Assembly (NCBI GenBank): GCA_023512835.1
Contig: CM042092.1
Location: 26,299,543 to 26,363,542, forward strand
Reading direction: 5' to 3'
From: Taxillus chinensis
Taxonomy: Eukaryota > Streptophyta > Magnoliopsida > Santalales > Loranthaceae
Length of the DNA: 64,000 bases
Program-made: the position numbers and the translations under genes
The notes under the pieces: model-generated
What the model saw: the letters and a program-made list of their open reading frames with translations, nothing else
The model's database searches: none
What the model was told of the DNA's origin: nothing
Part shown: piece by piece, positions 30,512 to 41,280 of the stretch
Numbering within the stretch: the stretch's first letter is position 1
Layout: each line of letters starts with the position of its first letter

Positions 30512-32763
30512 TTACCTCTTAGTTGGCAAGCTGTAATAGTAGATGACATTGGCCATCATTCGTTGCACCTGAGCCACAAAGTCAACCGACGTCTCGCCGC
30601 GCACTTCCCAAGTTTCCTTCCCTTGCAGAATAGCCATCATGTAGTAGCAAGCAAAGATCCCATAGCTGAATTGGTCAGGCTGCTGAGGGATTTCCATTTC
30701 GTTGAGGTGAATAAGAGGGAGCTTATCCTGCAACAATCCTTCTTTTTTCATCGCATCCTTGATTCTTTTTATGAGCCCATGAACAAGCCGTCTCTTTCTT
30801 CTGGTGAACCCTTCGCCTTGGCTTGGATCATAAAGCACCGCATGCCCTGCACTCAAATCCACACGCACCAAGACATAGTGACGATCAATGTGCACAGGGA
30901 TCAACACCTCGTGTATACCATGCCAAGGATGGTGCCCTTCATTCTGACCATTTATACGCTGGCACCACACACTTTCAGTCAAAGGTTGCTCATAAAGCTC
31001 GCACAGCATAATAGAGGTATACTGGGACAGTGGGTAATTATGAGGCTCAGCCTCCACAACAAAATGCATAGTCCTGCAAAATAAGTCCACCTCATCTGAA
31101 TATAGATATTCATCGCCTAAAATCCTTTGAAGGACAAACGAGGTGAAGAGGTCCATGTCCCTTGCAAAGCGAGCCCTTAACACCTGAGAGTTAATGAAGT
31201 CTTCAAATGCTGCTTGACTTTCAGCAGATGATAAGGCTGGATTAATGATTAAATGGATAGGAGGGCCAAGAAGGTCTTCAGGTTCAGCAGGCATGTATGT
31301 ACCTCAAGAGACAGGATGTATAATAGGCACAAGAGCCTTCTGCTGGCTCTGTCTCCTCTGGGTGATAGTAGGATGGCCTAGCTGAAGATTCTGGTTGAGG
31401 TGGATCTGCCTGGGCTGGATAAGAAACTTCAGGGGATGGAGAGGGTTCTTCATCAGATATCTCCACTATATGAGAACGTTTTGATGCTTTCCTCTTGCTC
31501 AAGGCCTTCCAGATTTTGCCTAGGAGGCCTTTGACTTCTTTGTTGTCCTTCCTTAGGGCTTCCACCTCGCACTGGGTTCTGGCATTGGCCTCCCTGAGCT
31601 GCTGTGTTTCTTGCCTCCAAGCTTCGGTAGATGCAGCAGGAGGAGCTTCTGGGGCCTCCCATGCTCTAGGAGATGCATGAGCAGCTACGTCTGGGGCCTC
31701 CCATGCTCTAGTTCTAGGTTGTGAAGTAGCTTATTGGTCTCCAGAGATGAGGGCCATTAATTCTTCAAATTGGGCACTAGTGATGTGCCCATTAGTGACT
31801 GCCCAATTGATGACCTCTACTTCGCTCACCACCTACCCACGAATGCCTTGAAAGAAATTGAAAATATCTTCTTTGTGTACATTGAACTGCATGTACATGG
31901 TAGTGAGTCTGTATAGAGTCTGCTTCCTTTGATCCAAATGAGGAGAGGTCTCCCTTGCAAAGTCGGTGGATCGCTCCACATGAACACCGTGCCTAGCGGG
32001 CCGTGATGGAGGAGGAACATTGGTTGCCCAAGTGACCTCTCGGGTATCGATCCCCAAACCCCCTTCAGATGCAATACTCTTAACACCCAGGTGAGAAGGA
32101 AAAGTGATGCTATCCATGGAGGAAAAATGCAAAGCAGGCATGCTTTGAAATATCAAACACAAAAATATGCCATTTATCTGCTTTAATGAGTTTTTCTTCC
32201 ACCATTTAAAAATGGTAGTGGCCCAATCCACATTTAGCATATGATCAATGCTATACATCAACTCTAGGTGTGGCTTAGGCACACTATCTATCCCATCTGT
32301 CCAATCAATAAGCATTTCCTTACCAGGTAAGCTAGGCATCTAAATCTTCCAACAAAACCATTCTTGGTATACTGACTTCGACTTTGAAATTTTCTAGCAT
32401 AGTTGCATGCAATACCAAATTCTCCTAGGCTTAGCTGAGGAAGGCTATCACTGGGTGCAGGGAGCTTAAAGCAATGTCTAATAATTTCAGGGGTAATTCT
32501 GACATAAACCCCTTGCACGACCCCTACTCACAGAGACTGATGCATAAAATTCTTGTAGGGCAGAATAGGAAATAGTTGGTTGGGCAGATACTAACCTTTG
32601 TAATCCCAGATTTTGAATTTTAAGAGCCACCTCTCTAGCCCACCTCGAAGCCTCCAAAGCCTCGCATATCAAGAGCATGCCCCAAGAGTATCTCCTTTTC
32701 AGGTCGCTATCAAGCACTAGGTGAGTGCACCTCCTCCTGGCCAGTCCTCCTTGTGCGCACCAT
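30512..32763 (-). pseudogene. Athila ORF2: plant-transposon-protein-like N-terminus and Ulp1-like C-terminus, broken
   Basis: This is the extra gene between integrase and the 3' LTR. It starts MVRTRRTGQEEVHSPSA at 32763, then a one-base shift leads to RRYSWGMLLICEALEASRWA and LVSAQPTISYSALQEFYASV. Next come ITPEIIRHCFKLPAPSD, PHLELMYSIDHMLNVDWATT and FKWWKKNSLKQ. These resemble the 'putative plant transposon protein' family found in Athila-like elements. After a lysine- and proline-rich linker (31565-31284), the last 260 codons (31294-30512) show a Ulp1/C48 pattern: HYVLVRVDL with H139, AVLYDPS with D156, and IPQQPDQFSYGIFACYYM. The residue aligned with the catalytic cysteine is Tyr211, and the preceding D is S. 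Activity as a SUMO-type protease is therefore unlikely. At least four frame breaks occur. Confidence 0.6.
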
Positions 32764-32886
32764 CTTTAGAATGAGAATAAAGAGCAAAGAGCAGAAAACT
32801 GAAGAGCAAGAGAGCAAAAGAGCAGAGTTTCTCTAATACTCAGATTTGGAGTGATTTTGGTGTGGAAGCCTTTGAAGATGGCCTCT

Positions 32887-33331
32887 CTTTATATAGTGTA
32901 CAGAAGGAAAGATGCTCCAATTGGCGTGATACACGTGCCCCTAAATTTTCAGAGTGTTCTGACCAAAATAGCCCTTGCACGTGAATTAGTTGAATTGGCG
33001 TGCAGGTCAGAATCGTCCCAAACTTTGGTGGTGGGTCCCCTTTGAGCTGGCAAGCAATAGTCCCTTCTACACGTGAATTGTATGAAGCTTCTAGGAGGGC
33101 TAAAATCGGTTGTTTGCATTTTTGAGCCTCCATATGACAGCTACCAATTTGCGTGCAAGAGTAAACGTGATTCACATGGTCTTCATCTACCATTCCAGAA
33201 AGTTATAGCTCAAAAGGAAGTGCACGTGAATTGGGCAATTCACGTGCAAATTCACATTCAGGCCCAAACTGGCCCAAATTTCTCCACATAGTTGCTTGTG
33301 CATTATGGACCATCTTTAAGTCTTGCACGTG
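32887..33331 (-). promoter_or_regulatory. Candidate internal promoter for Athila ORF2
   Basis: CACGTG cores lie at 32932, 32978, 33070, 33223, 33241 and 33326. Those at 33223 and 33241 form an inverted pair 18 bp apart that closely matches the pair in the Tekay LTR at 34347 and 34364. On the - strand TATATAAAG lies at 32895-32887, about 125 bp before the ORF2 ATG at 32763. The flanking words resemble the LTR module but in the opposite orientation. Promoter activity is inferred. Confidence 0.4.
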
Positions 33332-33520
33332 AATTGTTTGAGCCCATCTTCAAGCACTTTTGGGCTTCACTTGCTCATTGCTCCTTGACTTTGACTTTAA
33401 AAATAATTTCACAAGTTCAGGACCCAATAATTTGCTCATCCTGCAAATGGTTAGTTAAGAAAGAAGCAAAGTCTCCTGCACAATGGTTAGCTTGCAAACA
33501 AATTTATTGAATAAAATAAA

Positions 33521-33699
33521 TAAAAGAAAATAACTTAAAATAAAACATAGTAATAAACATTGGGTTGCCTCCCAACCAAAGACCGTATTTAAAGTTTGTA
33601 GCTAGACTTTCAATTATGATCATGCAATGGTGAAAGAGAGGGAATCAACTATCTCCCTCTCGAGTTGAATCAAAGTATGGTTTCATCATTTGCCATTCA
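33521..33699 (-). other. Athila spacer between integrase and the ORF2 promoter region
   Basis: This contains GGTTGCCTCCCAACC, a phrase commonly seen just after the integrase region in Athila elements. No ORF is recognised. Confidence 0.4.
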
Positions 33700-34059
33700 C
33701 CCAAAATTTCTTGCCATCTACTGACTTGGAGCTCAAAGCTCCCATATGGCTTCTTATCAACTATCACAAAAGGTCCCATCCACTTGGACCTTAATTTTCC
33801 TGGAAATAACCTCAACCTTGTGTTAAATAGAAGAACTTTCTGCCCTAAGGTTAAAGGTTTATTGTTGAGTTGCCTATCGTGTCATTTCTTAGTTCTTTCT
33901 TTGTAAAATTTAGCACTATCATAGGCATCCAGCCTAAGCTCATCTAACTCAATTAATTGAGTCATCCTAAGCTCCTTGATCTCTTGTGGGTTAAAATTTA
34001 ACTTCTTCAAGGCCCAATGAGCCTTGTGTTCTAGTTCCACAGGCAAGTGACATGCCTTA
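33700..34059 (-). pseudogene. Athila integrase C-terminal part, separated by the Tekay insertion
   Basis: The frame on the - strand continues with KACHLPVELEHKAHWALKKL, ELRMTQLIELDELRLDAYDS and YKERTKK, the usual Athila integrase C-terminus. Near 33840-33760 further residues such as LFPGKLRSKWMGPF follow after a frame break. It matches exactly where the reading stopped at 43449. Confidence 0.85.
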
Positions 34060-34160
34060 TGTAGGGACCCGTACCTTGAGTTAGTCACAGTAAGTCACAG
34101 TTTTGCCTTCCGAGTAGAGTTTTTCTAGATTTTGACCTAGTGAATGGGCTCAAATGAATT

Positions 34161-34580
34161 CACGTGCAAAAGGAAAGATGCTTAGAATGATGTCCTCTAT
34201 CTACCACAGAAGTTTCAGGCCAAACGGACGTGTATGTGAGGTGCACGTGATATGGGTCCAATTCACGTGCAAGTGTGGTTGTCTTCTAAATGATGCAAGG
34301 AGGCTAGGGGTGAAGTTTGAGAGCATTTGGAGTCCATTTGGAGTTGCACGTGAATTGGGAATTCACGTGCAAATTGGCGTGCAGCCATATTTTTGCATGG
34401 TTCCCTTGGTTTTGACATTCTAATGATCTTTCTCCAAAGGACCATGTTGAAATTCCGAGTATTTTGGCCTATATGGGTGCGGAAAGGTGCTAACTTGTGT
34501 GATCAAAACTACGTCGTTTTGATCCTGGGTTTACTTAATCAAAACTACGTCGTTTTGATGTGGGTAGTGTCCATATAAGG
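34161..34580 (+). promoter_or_regulatory. U3 promoter module of the Tekay 5' LTR
   Basis: CACGTG cores lie at 34161, 34244, 34264, 34347 and 34364. The pairs 34244/34264 and 34347/34364 are 20 and 17 bp apart. Two palindromes CAAAACTACGTCGTTTTG lie within 34502-34523 and 34538-34559, and TATAAGG starts at 34574. The 3' LTR carries the same set from 41581 on. Similarity to the Athila LTR extends into the flank: GCTTAGAATGATGTCCTCTA is shared exactly, in the element's own sense orientation. Confidence 0.6.
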
Positions 34581-34628
34581 AGGGCTTGAGTTTGAGTTTA
34601 GGGTTCTTGTGTTCTTCCTTCTGCCTTG

Positions 34629-34630
<2 letters not shown>

Positions 34631-34670
<40 letters not shown>
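34631..34670. repeat. (AG)n microsatellite in the Tekay 5' LTR
   Basis: Twenty AG units are read directly; the 3' LTR has a shorter run at 42054-42089. The length difference is ordinary slippage since insertion. Confidence 0.95.
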
Positions 34671-34673
<3 letters not shown>

Positions 34674-34913
34674 CTCCTGGGCTGTTGCCGTGGTGGTTCG
34701 CGTCGTGGGGAGCTGCCTAGCGTGGAGGTTAGGACAAAAGCCTTGAGGTAGGGATTCATGTCCTTCCAAACTCTCCTCTGTTTTAGGATATTCACCTATA
34801 TATATATGTAAATCCATATAGGTGTGATCTCCTATATGGATGTTGGCCTTCGGTGGCATGTTCGTTGATTTGATGTTGAATTTGGCCCTGAGGATTTTCT
34901 GGGTTTGTTTATG

Positions 34914-35057
34914 CACACTATGTGTTTGATGAAATGTCTAAGAGGTCCGCACACTATGTGTTTGATAAAATGTCCGTGAGGCTCGCATGCCATGTATTCA
35001 ATATAATGCCTGTGAGACCTTGTATATGAGTGCTTGATGATATACCTGTGTGACTGG
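34914..35057 (+). repeat. 36-bp tandem repeat in the Tekay LTR, 4 copies
   Basis: The units read CACACTATGTGTTTGATGAA followed by atgtctaagaggtccg or variants. Copies 1 and 2 are close, 3 and 4 more diverged. The same block is in the 3' LTR from about 42328. Confidence 0.75.
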
Positions 35058-36036
35058 TGTGTACCGTGTTTGATTTGTATTTGATTTTTTGCCTATGAGG
35101 CTGATGTGTGTGACTGGTATCCGACCATGTTGGTCCTTCGAGATAAAGTGTAAATGCTTGTCTTGAGTTTACATGTTGAGATGTAATGCTATCTTTGTTC
35201 TGTTGATCTGTTTGAGACCGAGTGAGATATGGGCCAGGCACAATAGCTGGACCCCTTTGAGATTTGGCCAGGACGTGGTCCTGAGTCTCGGTGTAGCACT
35301 CACGACGGTGGGCTAAGTCTACACCCATTCCTGAGGGTAGATATGGCGCCCGAGGAGGTGGTTGACCATATCGACTCGGGTGGAAAATGTTGCATTGGTG
35401 TCCATGCAACATTCGCCTGAATGTGGTATGTCATGTCGCCGTGGTGGCGGGGTGTCCTCTCGCCCTTCGGTGCGGGTTCAGGTAAAGAGTGTTTCCTGGG
35501 TGATGTTTGCTTTGCGTTAGCCTTAGGCACAACACGAGCACAAGCATACACATATCATGCATGTTGTACAACGGGACGGGTCGGGGGAGACGGGATCCCT
35601 ACCGAGTTGTGGTTTGCTCACCCCTCCTATAAACCTGTTCTTTTGCAGGGTTTAAAGGCGGTAGGTGAAGGCCGAGGAGCTAGGCCCCCGAGGCCGAAAG
35701 CTTTATATTATTTCCTTTGTTGTACTCTGGTTTTATGTGTTTGGATTTTGGTTTTATTGATGGCTTCATAGGGGTTTTTCCCCGACCTGGGTTGTAATGA
35801 ACATTTAGTCTTTGAAATGAAATAAAATGAGATGTTGTTATTCAATTTGTGTTTGTGTGCATGGTTTGGGAACAGGAGCATGCCCCTTAGCATGTTAGCT
35901 GATTGTGCAGGTTTGGGACAGCACCCGTGCTAGAAGTCCTTTTAAGGTGCTTGCACCAACCCCTTGTCCCTTCGGGTGCGGGCATGGGCGATCCACTACT
36001 CATTTCCAAGTGGAAGGAAATTGGGGCGTGACATTA

Positions 36037-36048
36037 TGGTATCAGAGC
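36037..36048 (+). other. Tekay primer-binding site
   Basis: TGGTATCAGAGC lies three bases after the 5' LTR and is complementary to the 3' end of initiator tRNA-Met. Confidence 0.92.
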
Positions 36049-36482
36049 GATAGTTCATGGTCTAGTGGACCTAGGATAGTGGGGAGGCTTGGTCGCTTCG
36101 AGACTCTTGGGAGGCGGTATAGGACACGCCTGATCAACGTGGTCCTATCTGGTTTTCTTGGGGTGTACTCGGGGGTAGTTAGACCAAGGAGTAGGGCACT
36201 TGCATTTGGGTTGAGGGTGCATACATGCATTGGCATTAGAGCACTAGTTTAATTTCAGGTATGAGCATTGTGATTGGACATGCTATGTTCTTTGAAACTT
36301 GTTCTTTGTGAAATTCGGTGATTTTCTGTGAGACTTGTTGCTATGAATTGCTGCTGTGTACTTCGTGATTTTCCTGTGTGTTTAAATGTAAAATGTTGCT
36401 TGAGTACCTCATGGCCCATGGGGATGAGGGTGTGTAGAGCTTGAGAGAAGCCGATCCTAGTTTGGTTTAAATTATGTAGACG

Positions 36483-37707
36483 ATGCCTCCTAGGAAAGTA
36501 ACCCGAGCTACTCCAATTGTAGAAGATGAATCTTCCGCCCGTGCTGGAGAGGGAAGAGGACAGCGTGTAGAGGGCGATGATCCCCTGGAGCGGATCATGG
36601 CCCAAGTCCGGGCCCTAAGTGAGAACGTGCAAGGCATGCGTGAGGACCTCAGGGGGAGAGATCCTAAACGAGGTGCGTCGGAGATGATGGCACGACAGGC
36701 GGTGCCACCCCCTCCACCCCGTGAGGCGGAACCTCCGTGTAGGCGGGAAGTGCCGGTGAGGCGGGGAAGAGGGAGACGTGTTGACGCAGCCCGAAAGGAA
36801 CATCCACCAAGGTTCAAGGGAGGAGCCGAACCTCTAGGAGCAGAGCACCGGGCTGCGGCGCATCGAGCATGTGTTCTCCTTTCTTCGACCCCGGGAGGAA
36901 GACAAAGTGAGACTAGCGGTCCGGCAGTTGGAGGAGGAAGCCTTGGAATGGTGGCTTAGCATCTCAGGAAGCCGGGATATGGAGACCATGGCCTGGAATG
37001 AGTTCCTCCAGCTGTTCCATGAGGAGTTCTTTCCAGAGTCATTGCGGTGGCGAAGCGGGAGGAGTTCGGCGGCTTGAAGCAGGGATCGCGCTCGGCAGCG
37101 AGTATGAGCGAGATTTTCGGGGGCTGAGTCGGTTTGCTCCGAAGCAATATCAAGGGAGGACCTGAAGGCCCATAAGTTTACCATGGGTCTCAAACCTGCC
37201 CTGAAGCAAAGGGTGGAGATCTTGCGGATCGAAGACCTATGCTGAAGTCGTGGACACCGCCAAGATTGTTGAGAGAGGATTAGAGGAGGGAAGACAGGCT
37301 CACCAGGAGCGGATGGGGCGAGCGCGCGCGACAAGCACGGTGATACCAAGAGGCGAAGGTTGAGTCCTGGGAGTGGGACTTTTCCCAAGGATGGGGGCCA
37401 AGCTTCAATGGCTCCGCCCGGATTCCGTTACTTTGGAGGACGGGGAGTCTTCTCTGGGAACTTCCCAAGCGGGTGTACCTGTTGTGGCATGTCGGGGCAC
37501 GTCAAACGTGAGTGCCCCAAGCAGCACTTGACGTGTCATAGCTGTGGGAAGGTGGGACACATCAGCAAGGTGTGTTTCAAGCAAGGGGAACGGCCGGGGA
37601 GCCGGAAGCTTAGCACAAGGGAGCAGGGGTGGAACCCAATTTCAGGCCCTGGCCCCAAAGCCAGCACATTCGTGGCAGGCCGGTCCAGCCGGTTCCGGTC
37701 ACACTAG
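36483..37707 (+). pseudogene. Tekay gag, broken
   Basis: It starts MPPRKVTRATPIVEDESSAR at 36483. The frame is lost near 36850 and resumes at 36871 with FLRPREEDKVRLAVRQLEEE then ALEWWLSISG. It breaks again near 37075. The nucleocapsid part at 37360-37707 has two CCHC knuckles, CTCCGMSGHVKREC and CHSCGKVGHISKVC. Gag coats the RNA in the virus-like particle. At least three frameshifts make it non-functional. Confidence 0.82.
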
Positions 37708-37920
37708 GCCACGGGGGAGAGGCAACCACAAGGAGGATCGGAGGGGCGTCCCATGGTGCATCGCGGAGCAAAAGGGAAGGCAAGTGAGGCCGGTGGTGGG
37801 GCAAGCCAAGGCAGAGTGTTCGCGCTTACCTCAACACCAGTGAAATGGAGGATTTACCATCACCCTCCGAGGAAGGTGGAGCTGGACCTTCGGTGGTTCG
37901 AGGTACTATTCTAATATCCC

Positions 37921-38185
37921 GCACCGTTGTTGCTTGCATTGTTTGATACCGGAGCTTCGTGCTCCCTGATTGCTAAGTCCTTGGTGGAGAGCCTTGGACT
38001 TGATTGTGTGGAGGCCGATAGACCTCCGAGGGTCGAGTCCCCAATGGGAGGAGTGGAGTTGATCCACCAAATGTGTCGAGAGTGTGCGCTTACGATAGGA
38101 GAGGTTGACCTCTCATTTGATTTGTACGTAATGCCCATGAGGACCTTTAGTTTGATTCTGGGGATGGATGGTTGATGGCCTTTCA
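37921..38185 (+). pseudogene. Tekay aspartic protease
   Basis: LLALFDTGASCSLIAKSLVE gives the DTGAS active site, and YVMPMRTFSLILGMDG gives the C-terminal half. A TGA ends the frame at 38175 (GMDG then stop), where the family reads GMDWL. The motif set is intact apart from this stop. Confidence 0.8.
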
Positions 38186-38439
38186 GGCTAAGATTGACCG
38201 CTATAGGCGACGAGTATCGTTTACTACACCCCAGGGTCTTCCTGTATCCTAGTGGGTGAATGGGATAGGGATGCTTTGGGAGAGCTGGACCGACGAGGGA
38301 GCTATGGGGCGATATTACCCATAGGCTTGCCACCCTAACCTTTGAGGAGGAAGGTAACTTGGAGAAAAGGGTGTGGCCAGATGTAGTCGAGAATTTCCAG
38401 GATGTCTTTCCTGGGGAGTTGTTGGAGTTGCCTCCACAC

Positions 38440-39450
38440 GAAGTGTCGAGTTCACGATTGAATCGTTGCCAGGGGTGGGACCCATCTCACTAGTAGCATA
38501 CCGGATGGGACCCGCTGAGTTGCGGGAGCTTCGAGCGAGATAAAGGAACCGGGAGATAAAGGTTTTATCCGTCCTAGTACCTCACCATGGGGTGCACCGG
38601 TCTTGTTTGCTAAGAAGGCCGATGGTTCGTTGCGACTTTGCATTGATTATCGGGAAGTTGAATCAAGTAACGGTAAAGAACAAGTACCCTTTGCCGCGGA
38701 TTGATGACTTATTCGACCAATTGAGTGGAGCACGGTGGTTCTCAAAAATCGATCTGCGTTCGGGATATCACCAATTGAGGGTCGGGAGCGAGGACATCCC
38801 TAAGACGGCGTTCAGGTGCAGGTACGGACACTATGAGTGGTTAGTGATGCCTTTTGGGCTCACGAACGCACCTTGTGTTCATGCATCTAATGAATCAGGT
38901 ATTTGCCCCATACCTGGATTCCTTCGTGGTGGTATTCATTGACGACATCCTTGTGTACTCCAAAAACCCAAGCCGAGCATGAGGAGCACTTGGCCGTGGT
39001 GCTACAGGCACTACGAGATCATCACTTGTATGCTAAATTTAGCAAGTGTGACTTCTGGATGCGAGAGGTGCATTTCCTTGGGCATGTAGTATCTGCCGAA
39101 GGAGTTAGAGTGGACCCAACCAAGATTGAGTCCGTAGCATCTTGGAAGAGGCCCACAAATGTTTTTGAGATCCTGGAGTTTCTTGGGTCGGCAGGGGTAT
39201 TACCGGCGTTTTGTGGAAGGGTTTTCTCGGTTGGCGGCACCTATGACGGCTCTTACACGGAAGGGAGCCAAATTCGAGTGGACGGACAAGTGCCAGCAGG
39301 CATTCGAGGAGTTGAAGACTCGCCTAACTACCGCACCGGTGTTGAGTCTACCGCAGGAGGGAGTGCCATTCGAGGTGTATTGTGATGCGTCTCGCGTTGG
39401 ACTGGGGTGTGTTATGATGCAAGAGCGCCAAGTCATAGCATATGGCTCGT
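38440..39450 (+). pseudogene. Tekay reverse transcriptase, broken
   Basis: The frame 38592-38942 shows [35 protein letters not shown] and [17 protein letters not shown]. The catalytic box reads [11 protein letters not shown] around 38926-38960 in another frame. 38903-39385 continues with [20 protein letters not shown]. Frame breaks lie near 38530, 38870, 38965 and 39190. The family's YVDD box is present as FIDD. Confidence 0.85.
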
Positions 39451-39800
39451 GACAGTGAAGTCCCATGAGCAAAACTACCCAACACACGACCTGGAGTTAG
39501 CAGCGATTATTTTTGCCCTGAAGTCTTGGCGACATTACCTGTTGGGAGAGAAATTTGTGGTATATACCGACCACAAAAGCCTACGTATATCTTCACCCGA
39601 GAGAGACCTAAATTTGCGCCAACGGAGGTGGGTCGAGTACCTGCAAATGTTTGACTTCACGCTCTCCTACACGCCTGGAAAGGGAAATTTAGTAGCCGAC
39701 GCGCTAAGTAGAAAAGGGAAAAGCCGAGGTTTCCATGAGAGAATGGAAAATGATGGAGCGGTTGGCAGTGCTTCAGGTGCAACCCGCTTCAAGCGATGAT
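39159..39800 (+). pseudogene. Tekay RNase H
   Basis: [18 protein letters not shown] and, after a frame break near 39450, LELAAIIFALKSWRHYLLGE, VVYTDHKSLR and [13 protein letters not shown] identify the RNase H domain. It removes RNA from the RNA-DNA hybrid during reverse transcription. Confidence 0.85.
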
Positions 39801-39959
39801 GGAGCTATCCTGTGTCCTCTCACCGTGATACCAGAGTTGTATCGGCGTGTCCGTGAGGGACGGTTAGGCGACATGGATCGTGAGGTGATCCGGGCCCAGG
39901 ATAGAGGCCGGAGAGCTGTCGAGGACTGGGACGAAGGAGTTGAGCATGAGCTGAAATTT

Positions 39960-41000
39960 CGAGGGCGTCGATAGTACCACCTCCCTTGCGTGAGGATGTC
40001 TTGAGGGAATTTCATCATTCCCGTTTGGCCGTACATCCAGGAGGAACCAAGATGTATCATGCCATTCGCGCACGTTCTGGTGGCCGGGGCTGAAACGGAG
40101 TGTAGCAGAGTTTGTTTCCAGGTGCCTTACCTGTCGGCAAGTGAAGGCGAACACCAACGACCCTGGTCAATTGCGGCCTTTACCTGTAGCCGAGTGGAAG
40201 TGGGAGCATATTACCATGGACTTCGTGACGGGACTTCCTACAACCTTGGGAGAAAGGACATGATTTGGGTCATAGTGGACCGCTTAACTAAGTCAGCCCA
40301 TTTCTTGGCAATTCGAGAGCGCGACTCTATCGGCACGTTAAGCCGGTTGTATGTTGATGAAATTGTCCGCTTGCACGGAGTACCCTTGTCTATTGTTTCA
40401 GCAGGGATGCGCGGTTTACATCCCGGTTTTGGGGAGGTCCAGGGAAGCATTGGGAACCCGACTTAATTTGAGTACCGCATTCCATCCCGAGACCGATGGT
40501 CAGTCCGAGAGGACCATTCAAACATTGGAAGACTTGTTGAGGGCTTGTGTACTCGATTTTGGAGGATCATGGGCTTCCCACCTTCCTCCTGGTGGAGTTT
40601 GCCTATAATAACGATTTACCGGTCTTCGATTGGGATGGCCCCGTTTGAGGCATTGTATGGCCGACCGTGTCGGTCTCCATTATGTTGGGCGAAAGTTGGA
40701 GAGGCAACTATGTTAGGACCCCAATTGGTCCAGGAGGCTACGGCAAAAGTTCAGTGATTCGGCAACGCCTTCTTGACCCGGAGCGGACGAAGTCTTATGC
40801 GGATCGCCGACGCCGACCGTTGGAGTTTTTGGTGGGAGACCACGTATTCCTTCGTGTTTCTCCACGGAGAGGGCATAAGAGATTTGGGGACTGGGTCCAA
40901 GTTGTCCCCTCGGTACATTGGACCGTTCGAGATTTTGAGCGAGAGTTGGACCTGTTGCTTATAGGTTGGCATTACCACCTAGTTTGAGCAGAGTTCATAA
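39960..41000 (+). pseudogene. Tekay integrase, broken
   Basis: The pieces are [20 protein letters not shown] (first D), a [20 protein letters not shown] block with the glutamate (40480), and IGMAPFEALYGRPCRSPLCW (40630). The zinc region near 40020-40190 and the second D region near 40400-40440 are garbled by small indels. The C-terminal part reads HNVFHVSRLRKYHPD near 41000. Confidence 0.8.
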
Positions 41001-41039
41001 TGTTTTCCATGTATCCCGGTTGCGGAAATATCATCCAGA

Positions 41040-41280
41040 TCCCACACACGTGCTAGATTGGGGTACCCTGGATCTTGGAGAGGATGTGTGCTTGTCGAGG
41101 CCCCCATCCGTATTGTAGATAGGCGCGAGGAAGACTGCGAGGTAAGACTATTCCGTTGGTTCGGGTGTTGTGGCAACACCGAGGGCCGGAGGAAGAGACC
41201 TGGGAACGTGAGACCGAGATGCGTGCTCATTATCCTAACTGTTCGAGGACGAACAACTCGAAGGAGGGGAGGAGGGCAAG
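41040..41280 (+). pseudogene. Tekay C-terminal chromodomain-like tail
   Basis: In one frame IRIVDRREEDCE and in the next VRVLWQHRGPEEETWERETE then MRAHYP match the chromodomain-like tail of Tekay/Del integrases (pattern ILDR..., V.W..., E.TWE.E). Such tails are thought to steer integration to heterochromatin. One frameshift splits it near 41140. Confidence 0.7.

Larger units (their letters stand above)
34060..36033 (+). mobile_element. Tekay 5' LTR
   Basis: It starts TGTAGGGACCCGTACC and ends GGGGCGTGACA. It contains the G-box module, two copies of an ACGT palindrome, a TATA box (34574), an (AG)n run (34631-34670) and a 36-bp tandem repeat (34914-35057). Confidence 0.95.

Noticed and set aside
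30563..31084. 173-codon + strand ORF
   Set aside because: It is the complement of the Ulp1-like tail of Athila ORF2, which has family motifs on the - strand.
34154..34423. 89-codon ORF repeated at 41576-41845
   Set aside because: It is part of the U3 region of the Tekay LTRs; identity of the two copies follows from LTR duplication.
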